Of a DNA stretch of 64,000 bases, positions 38,763-48,240 are shown in pieces. Source of the DNA: Tetramitus jugosus (Eukaryota > Heterolobosea > Eutetramitea > Acrasida > Vahlkampfiidae); the NCBI GenBank assembly GCA_937625935.1, contig OW569389.1, positions 124,001 through 188,000 on the forward strand. The letters run 5' to 3'. Made by a program: the position numbers and the translations under genes. Position 1 is the first letter of the stretch. Each line of letters opens with the position of its first letter. A model generated the notes under the pieces. It saw only the letters and a list, made by a program, of their open reading frames with translations. It made no database searches and had not been told where the DNA came from.

Positions 38763-39068
38763 ATGTTTTTCAAGTTCACATCTCAAGTCGCCATCTTCTC
38801 CGCCATCACCGGAAGTGCATTTGCTGTCAACCAATGGTCAAGTTCATGGTTCGCAGTGCCTGCCACTCACAACCCTGAAACTGCAGCTCTCGAACACAAA
38901 AAGTATCATTTCCCAGGAGACAAGAGAGATCCATTGTTCTTTAACCATTCGCAAAATTCGACATTGAACTGGCCAAAGTGGGACAGAAGAGATGACCCTG
39001 AAGACAATGTGTTCCAAATCGCTACCAGTGGAGCAGCTCCAGAAGAAGAGGAGGAAGATGAGGAATAA
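38763..39068 (+). CDS. Small protein with hydrophobic N-terminus and acidic tail
   Basis: 101 residues. FFKFTSQVAIFSAITGSAFA is a short hydrophobic helix, possibly a mitochondrial or membrane anchor. The middle is Trp/Pro-rich (NWPKWDRRDDPEDN) and the tail is acidic (EEEEEDEE). It is preceded by an A-rich 5' UTR and followed by AATAAA (about 39094). The family was not recognised. Size and layout suit an accessory subunit of an inner-membrane complex, but that is speculation. Confidence 0.55.
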   Translation: MFFKFTSQVAIFSAITGSAFAVNQWSSSWFAVPATHNPETAALEHKKYHFPGDKRDPLFFNHSQNSTLNWPKWDRRDDPEDNVFQIATSGAAPEEEEEDEE

Positions 39069-39327
39069 ATTATAAATTCGTAGTGTCTTGTTCAATAAAT
39101 GCAACATCTCTATTTTGTAAAGTAAAAAAAATGCTTTTGGATAACGAAGAACTCAAATTGGTTTTTTCGAAAGAAGAAACAATTGTGCCCTCGCAGTTAC
39201 TGGCTTTCACCGAGGAATGGAGGTGCAATCTTGATCAGCACGCATGGTTTCTGTTCGCACATCAGAAGACGAACTCAGGAACTCAACAAAAAACCACCTG
39301 AAACCAAGAAGAAACAATAACCACATC

Positions 39328-41336
39328 ATGTCTACGTCTTCTTCGTCTGCTGCATCCTTTTATCATCAACAGATTAGATTGTTGATGGTTGCTCCCGAGT
39401 TAAAGTCTTTTCCCATTCCTAAGCCTTGTTCAGTGTCTGGTTCATGGTATGCCACTGAGAGCTATCCAACCAAGATTGGTTCGTTTGTGGTACTGAGTCA
39501 TGCATCTTCTTTGACATCATCCAAGGATGTCAAGCTAGTTGCTTCTACGACTCCTAACAAGACAGCTTATTTCCTTGGTGACAGTACATTCTCTTCATTC
39601 ATGCCTCAACCTCATGGCAATTTAGAGGAGCCTTTACCTTTTCGAGGAAAAGGGGAAATTTATGACAATAGCAGTCTGAAATCAAAGTTTCACTTGGCTT
39701 ATTTTCCTTCAATGGGTACACCCACCGTTTTTGGAGTGGTTGATCATGATGGAGAGGTAACGATCATGGGTGGATTAGGTCACTGGACAAGGAATGTATT
39801 CAAGAATGCTGATGATCCATTTGTTCGAATTGCTCTCAGCAAGAGAAACATTGTTCTTCTCTCGAGAGATGGTGTTTTGAAGAGTGTTGGTTATTCATTT
39901 GACGGAATTCGTGGTTTCAAACATTGGCCAGAACATAGCCCAGATTTTGTTCTGAGCAAGGTGGAGATTGATGACGTTAAGATTGTTCAAGTGTCTGGTG
40001 GCATATTTCATTTCAGTGCTCTTTCTGACACTGGTGATGTGTATGCTTGGGGAAGGAACAATCGACAACAATGTGCAATGTGTCCCACCCGATTTCCTTA
40101 TTTTTCCAAGCCAAACAAGGTGAAGGGATTACCTCAAATTATAGCAGTAGAATCTGGTAAGTATTTTACCCTTGCATTATCTACAACTTTAAAGCTATAT
40201 GGATGGGGAGGACGATCCATAGAATTCAGAACGCCTCGAATCGTTGACATTCCAAACAATGAAACTCCATTGAAGATATCAGCCAACGGTGGCACTTTCT
40301 TTGCAGTACTCACAGACAGAGGGAATGTGTACCTATTCTCTGAAAACTTCACTTTGGTTAGACATCTGAACAATGAGACTGGAGTTTCAAGAACTGATGC
40401 CCTGATTGTTAGTATCGCAGCTGGTCATGGAAGGCTGTCTCTTGTTGAATTTCATGATAGAAACAATCCCAATTTAATATTATTCCAAGAGAATCTGGCT
40501 CATGATTTGATCCAGGCTTGCTTCAGGCAAAAAGTCAATCTGCTGTGGTAGTCAAATTCCAAGATCGAGTGTTTAAATTGCACAGAGGAATCCTTGCTGC
40601 CAGATCAGTGTTGCTTGAGAATCTCTTCTCAGAAGAGAAAGAGGAGTATGATGTGACCAGTTATGTCCCATCCACAACAACACCTGGTCTCTTTGCTTCT
40701 GCGATTGACTTCATTTATTCTGCAATAGTACCAAGCGGTGACAAGAATGCAATTGGGGTGATTTCTCCAATCATCAAAGGATTGGAAGTTCGGACAGAAT
40801 TGGGAGAAGATGTTGTTTACAATTTGAAGCAAGAGTTGATCAGAGACATTGGAAGTATGATCACCAAAGATGAGCAAAAGGCAAAGATTTTTGGATCAGA
40901 TGTCACTTTCACATTCAAGGATTCAGACACGAAACTCTTTGCTCACAAGTTCATCTTGACAAAGAGATCTCCATATTTCAGTGCAATGTTCAACTCTGGA
41001 CTGAGCGAATCTCACAGTTCTATTGTCGAAATGGTTGATGTTTCTGAACAAGTTCTTCAATTGATATTGAATTACATCTACACTGGAAAGGTTGATTCAT
41101 CGAGCATCACAATTGACAATTGCATTGAAGCAATGATTACTGCGAATGAATATGATGAACAAGGATTGTGCATGTTCATTGAAGATCAAGTTGTTCGATT
41201 GATTGATCTTGAGACTGTTCATGTGTTGTCTGACTTGGCCAAGAGATTCAAGTTCAGTTATCTTGATGAAAGATGCGAGTTCTTCATGCATTGTCATGCC
41301 GATGTCTTGAAACACTTTGGAAGCAACATAAATTAA
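39328..41336 (+). pseudogene. RCC1-BTB-BTB protein, copy 1, with a frameshift
   Basis: The RCC1 half (39328-40551) has propeller repeats such as GGIFHFSALSDTGDVYAWGR and ends with a stop at 40549-40551. The frame that matches copy 2 resumes from about 40518 (VVKFQDRVFKLHRGILAARS) and runs to 41336, with two BTB/POZ domains (RVFKLHRG; SDVTFTFKDSDTKLFAHKF). Alignment to 42880-42930 shows that one base is missing near GATCCAGGC. It could be a pseudogene, a sequencing error or an unusual translation event. The downstream half is intact in itself. BTB domains often recruit Cul3 ubiquitin ligases. Confidence 0.7.
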
Positions 41337-41665
41337 AGGAGATTCTAGGTTCTAGACTAGAATACAAAAATTTCAAATGTTCAATTTATCGGCAGTCTAC
41401 AATCCATCGTGAGCTTGCTAATTTTATTGAGAGCTTTGATAATTTATTGCATTGCTCCTGTTGTGTACTCTTGTATCGTGTGTTTTTTCGATAATTTGTT
41501 CGTCGTAACCTTGGTGTTGATTTTGGCTCTTGGTAACCGTAGTCGCGGAGCACATCCCAAAAAGTTCCCACAGGGACTGCAATTGCGAACATGAAGTTGG
41601 AGTCAAAAATCTTCTCTTGGTGAAAAACTCAAGCTTCCACAAAATCACAAAAAACACTCAGCAAC
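41337..41665. other. Intergenic, no gene recognised
   Basis: About 330 bp between the two RCC1-BTB paralogues. The open frames overlap no known family. Probably the promoter of the 41666 gene. Confidence 0.4.
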
Positions 41666-43708
41666 ATGTCCATCGCCGCTCTCCCCAAAGGTAGTAGCAA
41701 TGAATATTATCATCAAGTGAGATGGATTCCCCTCCAACCATTTGTTCACTCCAAGGGTACAGAGTACAATGATCCCAAAAGCTTCCAATTCCCAATTACT
41801 GGCTCTTGGCATGCGGCACAGTGTCATTCAAGCAAGTTTGGAGCAGTTGTTGTGTTGAACAAGGCTCAATCAAAGGATTCTTCCAAGAAACCACAAAAGG
41901 CCAAGAAGAAGGCTTATCGTGCAGAGGTGGCCATCAGGGGCAATAATCGAAGTTTCAGGGAACACACAGAGTCCGCTTTTCAGGCCAAGCATGCAGCTAA
42001 TACTCTTTGTTGTGAGTATTGGACTGAAGCACCAGTGATCTCTTCCATGATTCACTTTGCAAATTATCCTGCCCATGGTACAAACATCTACTTTGGAATG
42101 GTTGAGCAGAATGGAGAGGCTCACATCTTGCTTCGAGATTCATTCAAGAGTATGACATTCAAGAATGCTGATGATCCATTTGTTCGCATAGCTCTCAGCA
42201 AGAGAAGCATTGTTCTTCTCTCGAGAGATGGTGTCTTGAGAAGTTCTGGTTATTCATTTGACGGAATTCGTGGTTTCAAACAGTGGCCAGAATATACCTT
42301 TGATGCAGTTTTGCAACAGTTGAAATTGGAGGATGTTGAAGATGTCAAATTTGTTCAGGTGTCTGGAGGAATGTTTCACTTCTGTGCTCTTTCAGACTCT
42401 GGTGATGTGTATGCTTGGGGAAGAAACAACAAGTGCCAATGTGCTGTGAGATCAGAATCTTCTTCTTTCTTTTCACAAGCAACCAAAGTGCAAGGATTGC
42501 CAGAGCCAGTGATCTCTGTCGAAGCTGGCAAGTATTTCAGTCTTGCGTTGTCCAAGTCTTTGAAACTTTATGTCTGGGGTGGATCTCCAAGGAACTATGA
42601 ACCACGCATCATCGACTTGCCAAATAATGAAACACCATTGAAGATATCAGCCAATGGATCCATTTACTTTGCCATACTGACAGACAGAGGAAATGTGTAT
42701 TTGTATTCTGATGATTTCACTCTCATCAAACGACTGAACAATGAGACTGGGGTTTCCAATGTTGGAGCACATATTGTGAACATCTCGACTGGTCATAGCA
42801 ATCTTTCTCTTGTTGAATTCCATGACAGACACAATCCAAAGTCAAAAACTTCTCAAGAGAATTTGCCAAAAGATTTGTTATCGGTGCTGCAGAACTCGCA
42901 TCAATCATATGATGTGAACGTCAAATTCCAAGATCGAGTGTTTAAATTGCACAGAGGAATCCTTGCTGCCAGATCAGTGTTGTTTGAGAATCTCTTCTCT
43001 GAAGAGAAAGAAGAGTATGATGTGACCAGTTATGTCCCATCCACAACAACACCTGGTCTCTTTGCTTCTGCGATTGACTTCATTTATTCTGCAATAGTAC
43101 CAGGTGACAAGAATGCAGTTGAGGTGATTTCTCCAATCATCAAAGGATTGGAAGTTCGGACAGAGTTGGGAGAAGATGTTGTTTACAATTTGAAGCAAGA
43201 GTTGATCAGAGACATTGGAAGTATGATCACCAAAGATGAGCAAAAGGCAAAGATTTTTGGATCAGATGTCACTTTCACATTCAAGGATTCAGACACGAAA
43301 CTCTTTGCTCACAAGTTCATCTTGACAAAGAGATCTCCATATTTCAGTGCAATGTTCAACTCTGGACTGAGCGAATCTCACAGTTCGATTGTCGAAATGG
43401 TCGATGTTTCTGAACAAGTTCTTCAATTGATATTGAATTACATCTACACTGGGAAGGTTGATTCATCGAGCATCACAATTGACAATTGCATTGAAGCAAT
43501 GATCACTGCGAATGAATATGATGAACAAGGATTGTGCATGTTCATTGAAGATCAAGTTGTTCGATTGATTGATCTTGAAACGGTTCATGTGTTGTCTGAC
43601 TTGGCCAAGAGATTCAAGTTCAGTTATCTTGATGAAAGATGTGAGTTCTTCATGCATTGTCATGCCGATGTCTTGAAACACTTTGGTAACAAAGATGGGA
43701 ATAAATAA
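41666..43708 (+). CDS. RCC1-BTB-BTB protein, copy 2 (intact)
   Basis: 680 residues. RCC1 repeats cover about 150-400 (SGGMFHFCALSDSGDVYAWG, GKYFSLALSKSLKLYVWGG). The first BTB is at about 420-500 (VKFQDRVFKLHRGILAARS, FASAIDFIYSAIVP). The second BTB is at about 530-640 (SDVTFTFKDSDTKLFAHKFI, SPYFSAMFNSGLSE, LNYIYTGKVD), followed by a short BACK-like end. In known proteins RCC1-BTB pairs link a propeller to a Cul3-type adaptor; a role as ubiquitin-ligase adaptor is inferred. It is a tandem paralogue of the gene at 39328. The BTB half is almost the same in both, while the RCC1 half differs more. Confidence 0.85.
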   Translation: MSIAALPKGSSNEYYHQVRWIPLQPFVHSKGTEYNDPKSFQFPITGSWHAAQCHSSKFGAVVVLNKAQSKDSSKKPQKAKKKAYRAEVAIRGNNRSFREHTESAFQAKHAANTLCCEYWTEAPVISSMIHFANYPAHGTNIYFGMVEQNGEAHILLRDSFKSMTFKNADDPFVRIALSKRSIVLLSRDGVLRSSGYSFDGIRGFKQWPEYTFDAVLQQLKLEDVEDVKFVQVSGGMFHFCALSDSGDVYAWGRNNKCQCAVRSESSSFFSQATKVQGLPEPVISVEAGKYFSLALSKSLKLYVWGGSPRNYEPRIIDLPNNETPLKISANGSIYFAILTDRGNVYLYSDDFTLIKRLNNETGVSNVGAHIVNISTGHSNLSLVEFHDRHNPKSKTSQENLPKDLLSVLQNSHQSYDVNVKFQDRVFKLHRGILAARSVLFENLFSEEKEEYDVTSYVPSTTTPGLFASAIDFIYSAIVPGDKNAVEVISPIIKGLEVRTELGEDVVYNLKQELIRDIGSMITKDEQKAKIFGSDVTFTFKDSDTKLFAHKFILTKRSPYFSAMFNSGLSESHSSIVEMVDVSEQVLQLILNYIYTGKVDSSSITIDNCIEAMITANEYDEQGLCMFIEDQVVRLIDLETVHVLSDLAKRFKFSYLDERCEFFMHCHADVLKHFGNKDGNK

Positions 43709-43748
43709 GAATTCAGCGATATTTCCTCAAACATGTCTCGTATGTAGT

Positions 43749-44741
43749 TTATAGTTTGGTAAAGCTTGTGGATCCTGGTACGAAGATTGAATTGCCTATA
43801 TGATTATAATATGGCCACACAGACTCAATCACTAACTTCTTGTAGTTCACTTGGATCCAGTGTGTTTGACCCTGTGGGTTATTGTACAGTACGTAATAGT
43901 AGCCATTGTTGATATCTATGCCACCGGCATTTCTTTCTGTGTAGCCGATAGCACGCATATTCAACTGATCTGCGTTGTACACAGTGTAGTTGCCTGTTGT
44001 TAAGTCGAGGCTGGCAAATTCACTGCTTGATGTCACACCGTAGAGCATGTTTGTTCTGGGGTCAATCTGTGCATTCTGAATAAAATCAGGCACGGGAATC
44101 TTCTTCTCCAATTGTTTAGTAATCATGTTGTACTTGAGGAGAGCAGGATGAAGAGTTCCATTGGAAGGAGTGGCTGCAACATAGTAGTAATGATTCACAC
44201 TATCATAAACCAGACAACTATCAATAACAGAATACATCCCAGGGATATCTTTGATCAGTTCTTCTCTGTGCCCGGTCTTCAAATTGTACTTAGAAATGGA
44301 CAAGCGGCGTCCTGAAGATCCACCTACACCAAAAAGAGTTTGAAGCTTGGAATCGAACTGAATATCGGCAGGAATGCCAAATGGATTCAGGTGCACTCGA
44401 TTGACAAGTTTGAGGGTATCGGCATCGAACATGTCAATGACACCTTTCAGGGTAGAGACACTAAGCAACATGATTGTTCTCGAGACAGAATCGAACGCAA
44501 CATTCAGGTATGAATCGATCTCTTTTCTTCCGACTTCATTACTCACCTTAATAATCGATCCATCCACTGTGCTCACCTGAACCAAGGACGAATTGTCATA
44601 AATCGAATCAGTTGTAGCGAAAATAAAGGAGGGATAAGTGACAGCAGTGGCAACTTCAGAGGAGGCTTGAACAAATAACTGGGGAAGCACCAAACAAACC
44701 AGGGCAGCAAAGGACAGCAACAAAAGCAATAATCTTGACAT
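43749..44741 (-). CDS. Secreted beta-propeller-like protein
   Basis: 330 residues. A signal peptide (LLLLLLSFAALVCLVLPQL) starts it. The rest is a run of short beta units such as IIKVSNEVG, IDMFDADTLKLVNRVHLNP, KYNLKTGHREELIKDIPG and LDLTTGNYTVYNADQ, in the YVTN/NHL-like style of secreted propellers. It resembles the C-terminal part of the 13965 protein in composition, not by clear motif. No enzyme motif was seen. The ligand is unknown. Confidence 0.6.
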   Translation of the reverse strand: MSRLLLLLLSFAALVCLVLPQLFVQASSEVATAVTYPSFIFATTDSIYDNSSLVQVSTVDGSIIKVSNEVGRKEIDSYLNVAFDSVSRTIMLLSVSTLKGVIDMFDADTLKLVNRVHLNPFGIPADIQFDSKLQTLFGVGGSSGRRLSISKYNLKTGHREELIKDIPGMYSVIDSCLVYDSVNHYYYVAATPSNGTLHPALLKYNMITKQLEKKIPVPDFIQNAQIDPRTNMLYGVTSSSEFASLDLTTGNYTVYNADQLNMRAIGYTERNAGGIDINNGYYYVLYNNPQGQTHWIQVNYKKLVIESVWPYYNHIGNSIFVPGSTSFTKL

Positions 44742-45130
44742 TGTTTTTTCTGGGATTAAATTATTGTGTGAAAGATAATCTCACAACCGTGACTTTCAAT
44801 TAGCGAGTTCTCGCAGCGAGATCTCCGTTTTTTGGAAGCTTTTCTTCCAATTCCCTGAAAGGCGATGGTAGGGATAGATATTCAGGAACAAAACCTCATG
44901 CCAAAGACCAGATATGGAGGACAACCCAGTATCTCAAAGAATATCAAGTTATACAAAGTTCTTCAATTCGTTGATATCCAGGTCAGCGCAATCGTTTTGG
45001 CTCCAAAATTTGGTTGCTCATTCCAAAAAAATGAGGAACAAGAAAAGTCCGTTATTTCATACAAAAAAAATCATACAACAAAAAACCACACAAAACAACT
45101 CCCACAACTCCTCCCAACACAAACACAACC
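44742..45130. promoter_or_regulatory. Divergent promoter region
   Basis: About 390 bp between two divergent starts. A short inverted repeat (GCGAGTTCTCGC) lies near 44803. The right end is A/C-rich 5' UTR of the 45131 gene. No gene is visible in it. Confidence 0.4.
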
Positions 45131-48100
45131 ATGAACAACACTCACACTCACACCCACCTCCATCAATCACTCCTTCAAAAACACATCATCATCACATCCA
45201 TCATTGGACCTCCCTTCTCTGGCAAACACAAACAATTTCAACAAAAGTATGAGACCAATGGGTATCAACTCGTTCATGCCAATCCAACTTTTTCAGTCGA
45301 TCACATTCGATCCAAACTCTCCTCCTCCACATCATCATCATCATCATCATCATCATCAGTGATTAAACTATGTGTACTATGCATCAATTTGGAAGAAGAA
45401 TCACATGTGATACAAGATCGATTGGGATTACGATACAGTGACTGTGAATTGAATCGTGTGTTTGTTCATTGTCAATATGGATTGACTCAATCATTATGGG
45501 CCAGTGAATTCTGTTTTGCTGAACAGTTTGATAACAGTGATCAGTGTTACAATGAGTCCATTGTGGAGCAATTGAAACAATTTTATCAATTTTTTATTTC
45601 GAATGAGACGCCGTTGTTTGCCAAGGAGTCGTATCGTCGTCGACGTAACCACAATGAACTGACGTTATCGTCATCAAAATCATCGAAAACCAACAACAAC
45701 AATAGTAGTAGTAGTAGTAGTAGTAGTGGTAGTCATGCGAATGTGAAATCATCATCACAATTAGAAGTTGGATTATTTGTGAATCGAGATGCATACGTGT
45801 TTACTCATCAAGGATTGATCATTGATGCACATGCATTGTTTACTGCACTCAATAACAACAATAACAACAATAATGATGAGAATGAAAATAATAGGGATGC
45901 CAATGCACAAAACAAGAAGCGAAAAAACAAGAAGCGAGAATTGAAAATCAAGGATGAAAAACTAGTGTCCTACATGTTTCAACAGTGGAATTGTATGAAG
46001 GGTCATGATCACGGTCGAATTATTCTATTTTATGATGATAAACAATTTCGTAAGGCATTGTCGATACCTGATGATGACGATGCACTAACGACTAGTAAGT
46101 GTGTAGAGATGATGCGTGATGCGATATTGAATTTGGATCTATCGTTTCCAGTGTATTATGTGTATGGTGACAATAGTCAATCAAGAGAGGAAAATTTGTT
46201 TTTTCAAATGCCGAATCCAGGGATGTTTGCCTTTGTACAGTACAGTCACAGCTTAAATATGGCACAATCTCTGTATTTGCGTTGTTCCATCGGTTCATCG
46301 ATCACAAGAAGCGAACAACAAGATCTCATACCTGTCAAATTTTGTGAGTATGACTCGTTTTGTAAGGTATTTGAACGACTAGGTGCAGTGACGGAGAGCC
46401 AACGGCAAGCAGACATATTGAGTGAGACAATATCGTCAGAACTAAAGCAAATGGTGAACGAGCCAAATTCAAAACTAGTGAAAATGATTGAAACAATGGA
46501 GCATTGCTCTCATGTGAAATCCGTGTTGATACCTACGGTGAAGCGATTTCCTCTTTTGCAACAACTTGCATATGATGATGATATTACGGATGAGTGCTTC
46601 TTTGAGTTGAAGGGTAGGAGTTGCTCTGGTCGAGCACATGGGATTATTCTTCAGCGCAAGTACATTCAATTCTTTGAGGATCAAGAAGACAATTTTGAAT
46701 CGAGGTGTGAAGACATAACGAGAGGATCAGAGTCAAGCACCGCTGATATCAAAGTTGATGAATATGAGGAGCCAAAGAGTCCTGTCACGAAACTAGGATT
46801 TTCAGAGAATACTCAGTTTATTTCCCCAGTTGCGAAACGGGCAAACACAGAGCAAGAGCAGACAATAACTCCTCCATCCAAACAGCAGAGTGAACATAAG
46901 ATATTGATGACCATCCCGCAAATCTCTCAACTATTTGGAATCGTGTATTTCCAAAGAGGAAGAGATTACAAAAACAGCAAGCGCATTTCTCATTTGAGAA
47001 CGAAAACTGTTACCTCTAATGCTTTCAAGTTGTACAGTATGTGTGATGGATCTAGAGACGAGCCATACAAGCAGGAAAGTTTGTTCAAATCTGGCAAACT
47101 GCTAAAATCGATCTGTACATGTCCAATCGGAGAAGAAAATGGAGGATGCAAGCACGTGTGTGCTCAATTATTAGCCTATCTAGACAAGGAAAACTATGAG
47201 AAGAGCACAGTCGAAGCTGACAAGAGTCGGGTAAAGCTACCTACTCCACAGTTGTTCTCATCATTAGATCCAATGGATGACAAGTGGTGCATTCGAGGAA
47301 AGGTTCTCAAAAAGACAAACGTCAAAAATTGGGCGAATAGAAGCAACTCGGGTAAGGTGGCTGCCGTCTTATTGCAAGATGAACTAGTGAAAAATTACAC
47401 AAACGAGACTGTGAACCAGATTAAGGTTGTTATGTTTACTGAAGCGATTAATGAATTTTATGACCTGTTGGAAGAAAAGAACACGTACTACATTGCCTTT
47501 GGTAATCTCCAACATTCCAATCCTAATCATAACTCAACAGCTATGACCAGTGCAGTGACAGGTCAAATTTCCCAATACGAGATTCAACTAAATCCACAAT
47601 TCTCGATTGTGAGACCTACGAACCAGCTTGGATTTTCGGATAATTTTGAGGCGACGAGGAATCAACCAGCAAAGTCAAAGAGTGCTGCTGATCCTTCGTT
47701 CCGGGAGCATTTTGAAACACGAGTAGCAAAGGAAGGTGACGGAACACTCGCGTTTGCTCCTTTTTGTGAAGATGTGAGACCTGCTTCGCCCACAAAACAA
47801 ACCACACCCAAGAAGCGGAGAGTCCATGAGATAGATGATGACGACGATGATCCACTTCGATTGCTTGAGGAGCTGAACGATACTTGTGATGATCGAGTCG
47901 AAAAAGAACAAGACTCCCCAATTCAAGAGATTTCTAGCTCTAAGAGCGTCAGTCCCTCGAAGAAACGGAAAGTGACAAGTCAACTTGCAAACGAAGCCCA
48001 ACGAAGATACTCTGAACCAGTGCGAAAACTAACCTTTCCTGACAACACACCCGATAAGACTACTGTCCAACAGACCACAGCCAACACTGAAGTCATAACT

Positions 48101-48175
48101 GATAACCCAACAGAGTTTAAAACACCCAAAAAGGTGTCTCTTGTGAGCTTACTGAGCGCCTTGAGAAACACATAA
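45131..48175 (+). CDS. Nuclear protein with degenerate kinase/phosphatase, SWIM finger and RPA-like OB fold
   Basis: 1014 residues. Near residue 25, IIGPPFSGKHKQF has a Walker-A-like GxxxxGK with His in place of Ser/Thr, followed by GYQLVHANP as in polynucleotide kinases. About 212-375 looks like a HAD/PNKP-type phosphatase (VGLFVNRDAYVF at the usual DxD; MPNPGMFAFVQ near the end), with Asn in the nucleophile Asp position. A SWIM zinc finger is near 661 (CTCPIG...GCKHVCAQLLAYL). About 718-826 (WCIRGKVLKKTNVKNWANRS, KVVMFTEAINEFYDLLEEKN, YYIAFGNLQ) resembles the single-strand-DNA-binding OB fold of RPA70. TPKKRRV and SPSKKRKV are nuclear-import-like signals. DNA or RNA repair or replication is inferred; the enzyme parts are probably inactive. 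Confidence 0.6.
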   Translation: MNNTHTHTHLHQSLLQKHIIITSIIGPPFSGKHKQFQQKYETNGYQLVHANPTFSVDHIRSKLSSSTSSSSSSSSSVIKLCVLCINLEEESHVIQDRLGLRYSDCELNRVFVHCQYGLTQSLWASEFCFAEQFDNSDQCYNESIVEQLKQFYQFFISNETPLFAKESYRRRRNHNELTLSSSKSSKTNNNNSSSSSSSSGSHANVKSSSQLEVGLFVNRDAYVFTHQGLIIDAHALFTALNNNNNNNNDENENNRDANAQNKKRKNKKRELKIKDEKLVSYMFQQWNCMKGHDHGRIILFYDDKQFRKALSIPDDDDALTTSKCVEMMRDAILNLDLSFPVYYVYGDNSQSREENLFFQMPNPGMFAFVQYSHSLNMAQSLYLRCSIGSSITRSEQQDLIPVKFCEYDSFCKVFERLGAVTESQRQADILSETISSELKQMVNEPNSKLVKMIETMEHCSHVKSVLIPTVKRFPLLQQLAYDDDITDECFFELKGRSCSGRAHGIILQRKYIQFFEDQEDNFESRCEDITRGSESSTADIKVDEYEEPKSPVTKLGFSENTQFISPVAKRANTEQEQTITPPSKQQSEHKILMTIPQISQLFGIVYFQRGRDYKNSKRISHLRTKTVTSNAFKLYSMCDGSRDEPYKQESLFKSGKLLKSICTCPIGEENGGCKHVCAQLLAYLDKENYEKSTVEADKSRVKLPTPQLFSSLDPMDDKWCIRGKVLKKTNVKNWANRSNSGKVAAVLLQDELVKNYTNETVNQIKVVMFTEAINEFYDLLEEKNTYYIAFGNLQHSNPNHNSTAMTSAVTGQISQYEIQLNPQFSIVRPTNQLGFSDNFEATRNQPAKSKSAADPSFREHFETRVAKEGDGTLAFAPFCEDVRPASPTKQTTPKKRRVHEIDDDDDDPLRLLEELNDTCDDRVEKEQDSPIQEISSSKSVSPSKKRKVTSQLANEAQRRYSEPVRKLTFPDNTPDKTTVQQTTANTEVITDNPTEFKTPKKVSLVSLLSALRNT

Positions 48176-48240
48176 ATTGTTATTTTCCGAAGAACTGGTA
48201 ATTTTTTAACGTTCAAGACCGCTTGGAGAGAGAAAGAACA

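Noticed and set aside
45320-45730. CAT/AGT trinucleotide runs as possible satellite or CRISPR-like repeats
   Set aside because: They lie inside one open frame and encode Ser tracts; such codon runs are common in amoeba genes.
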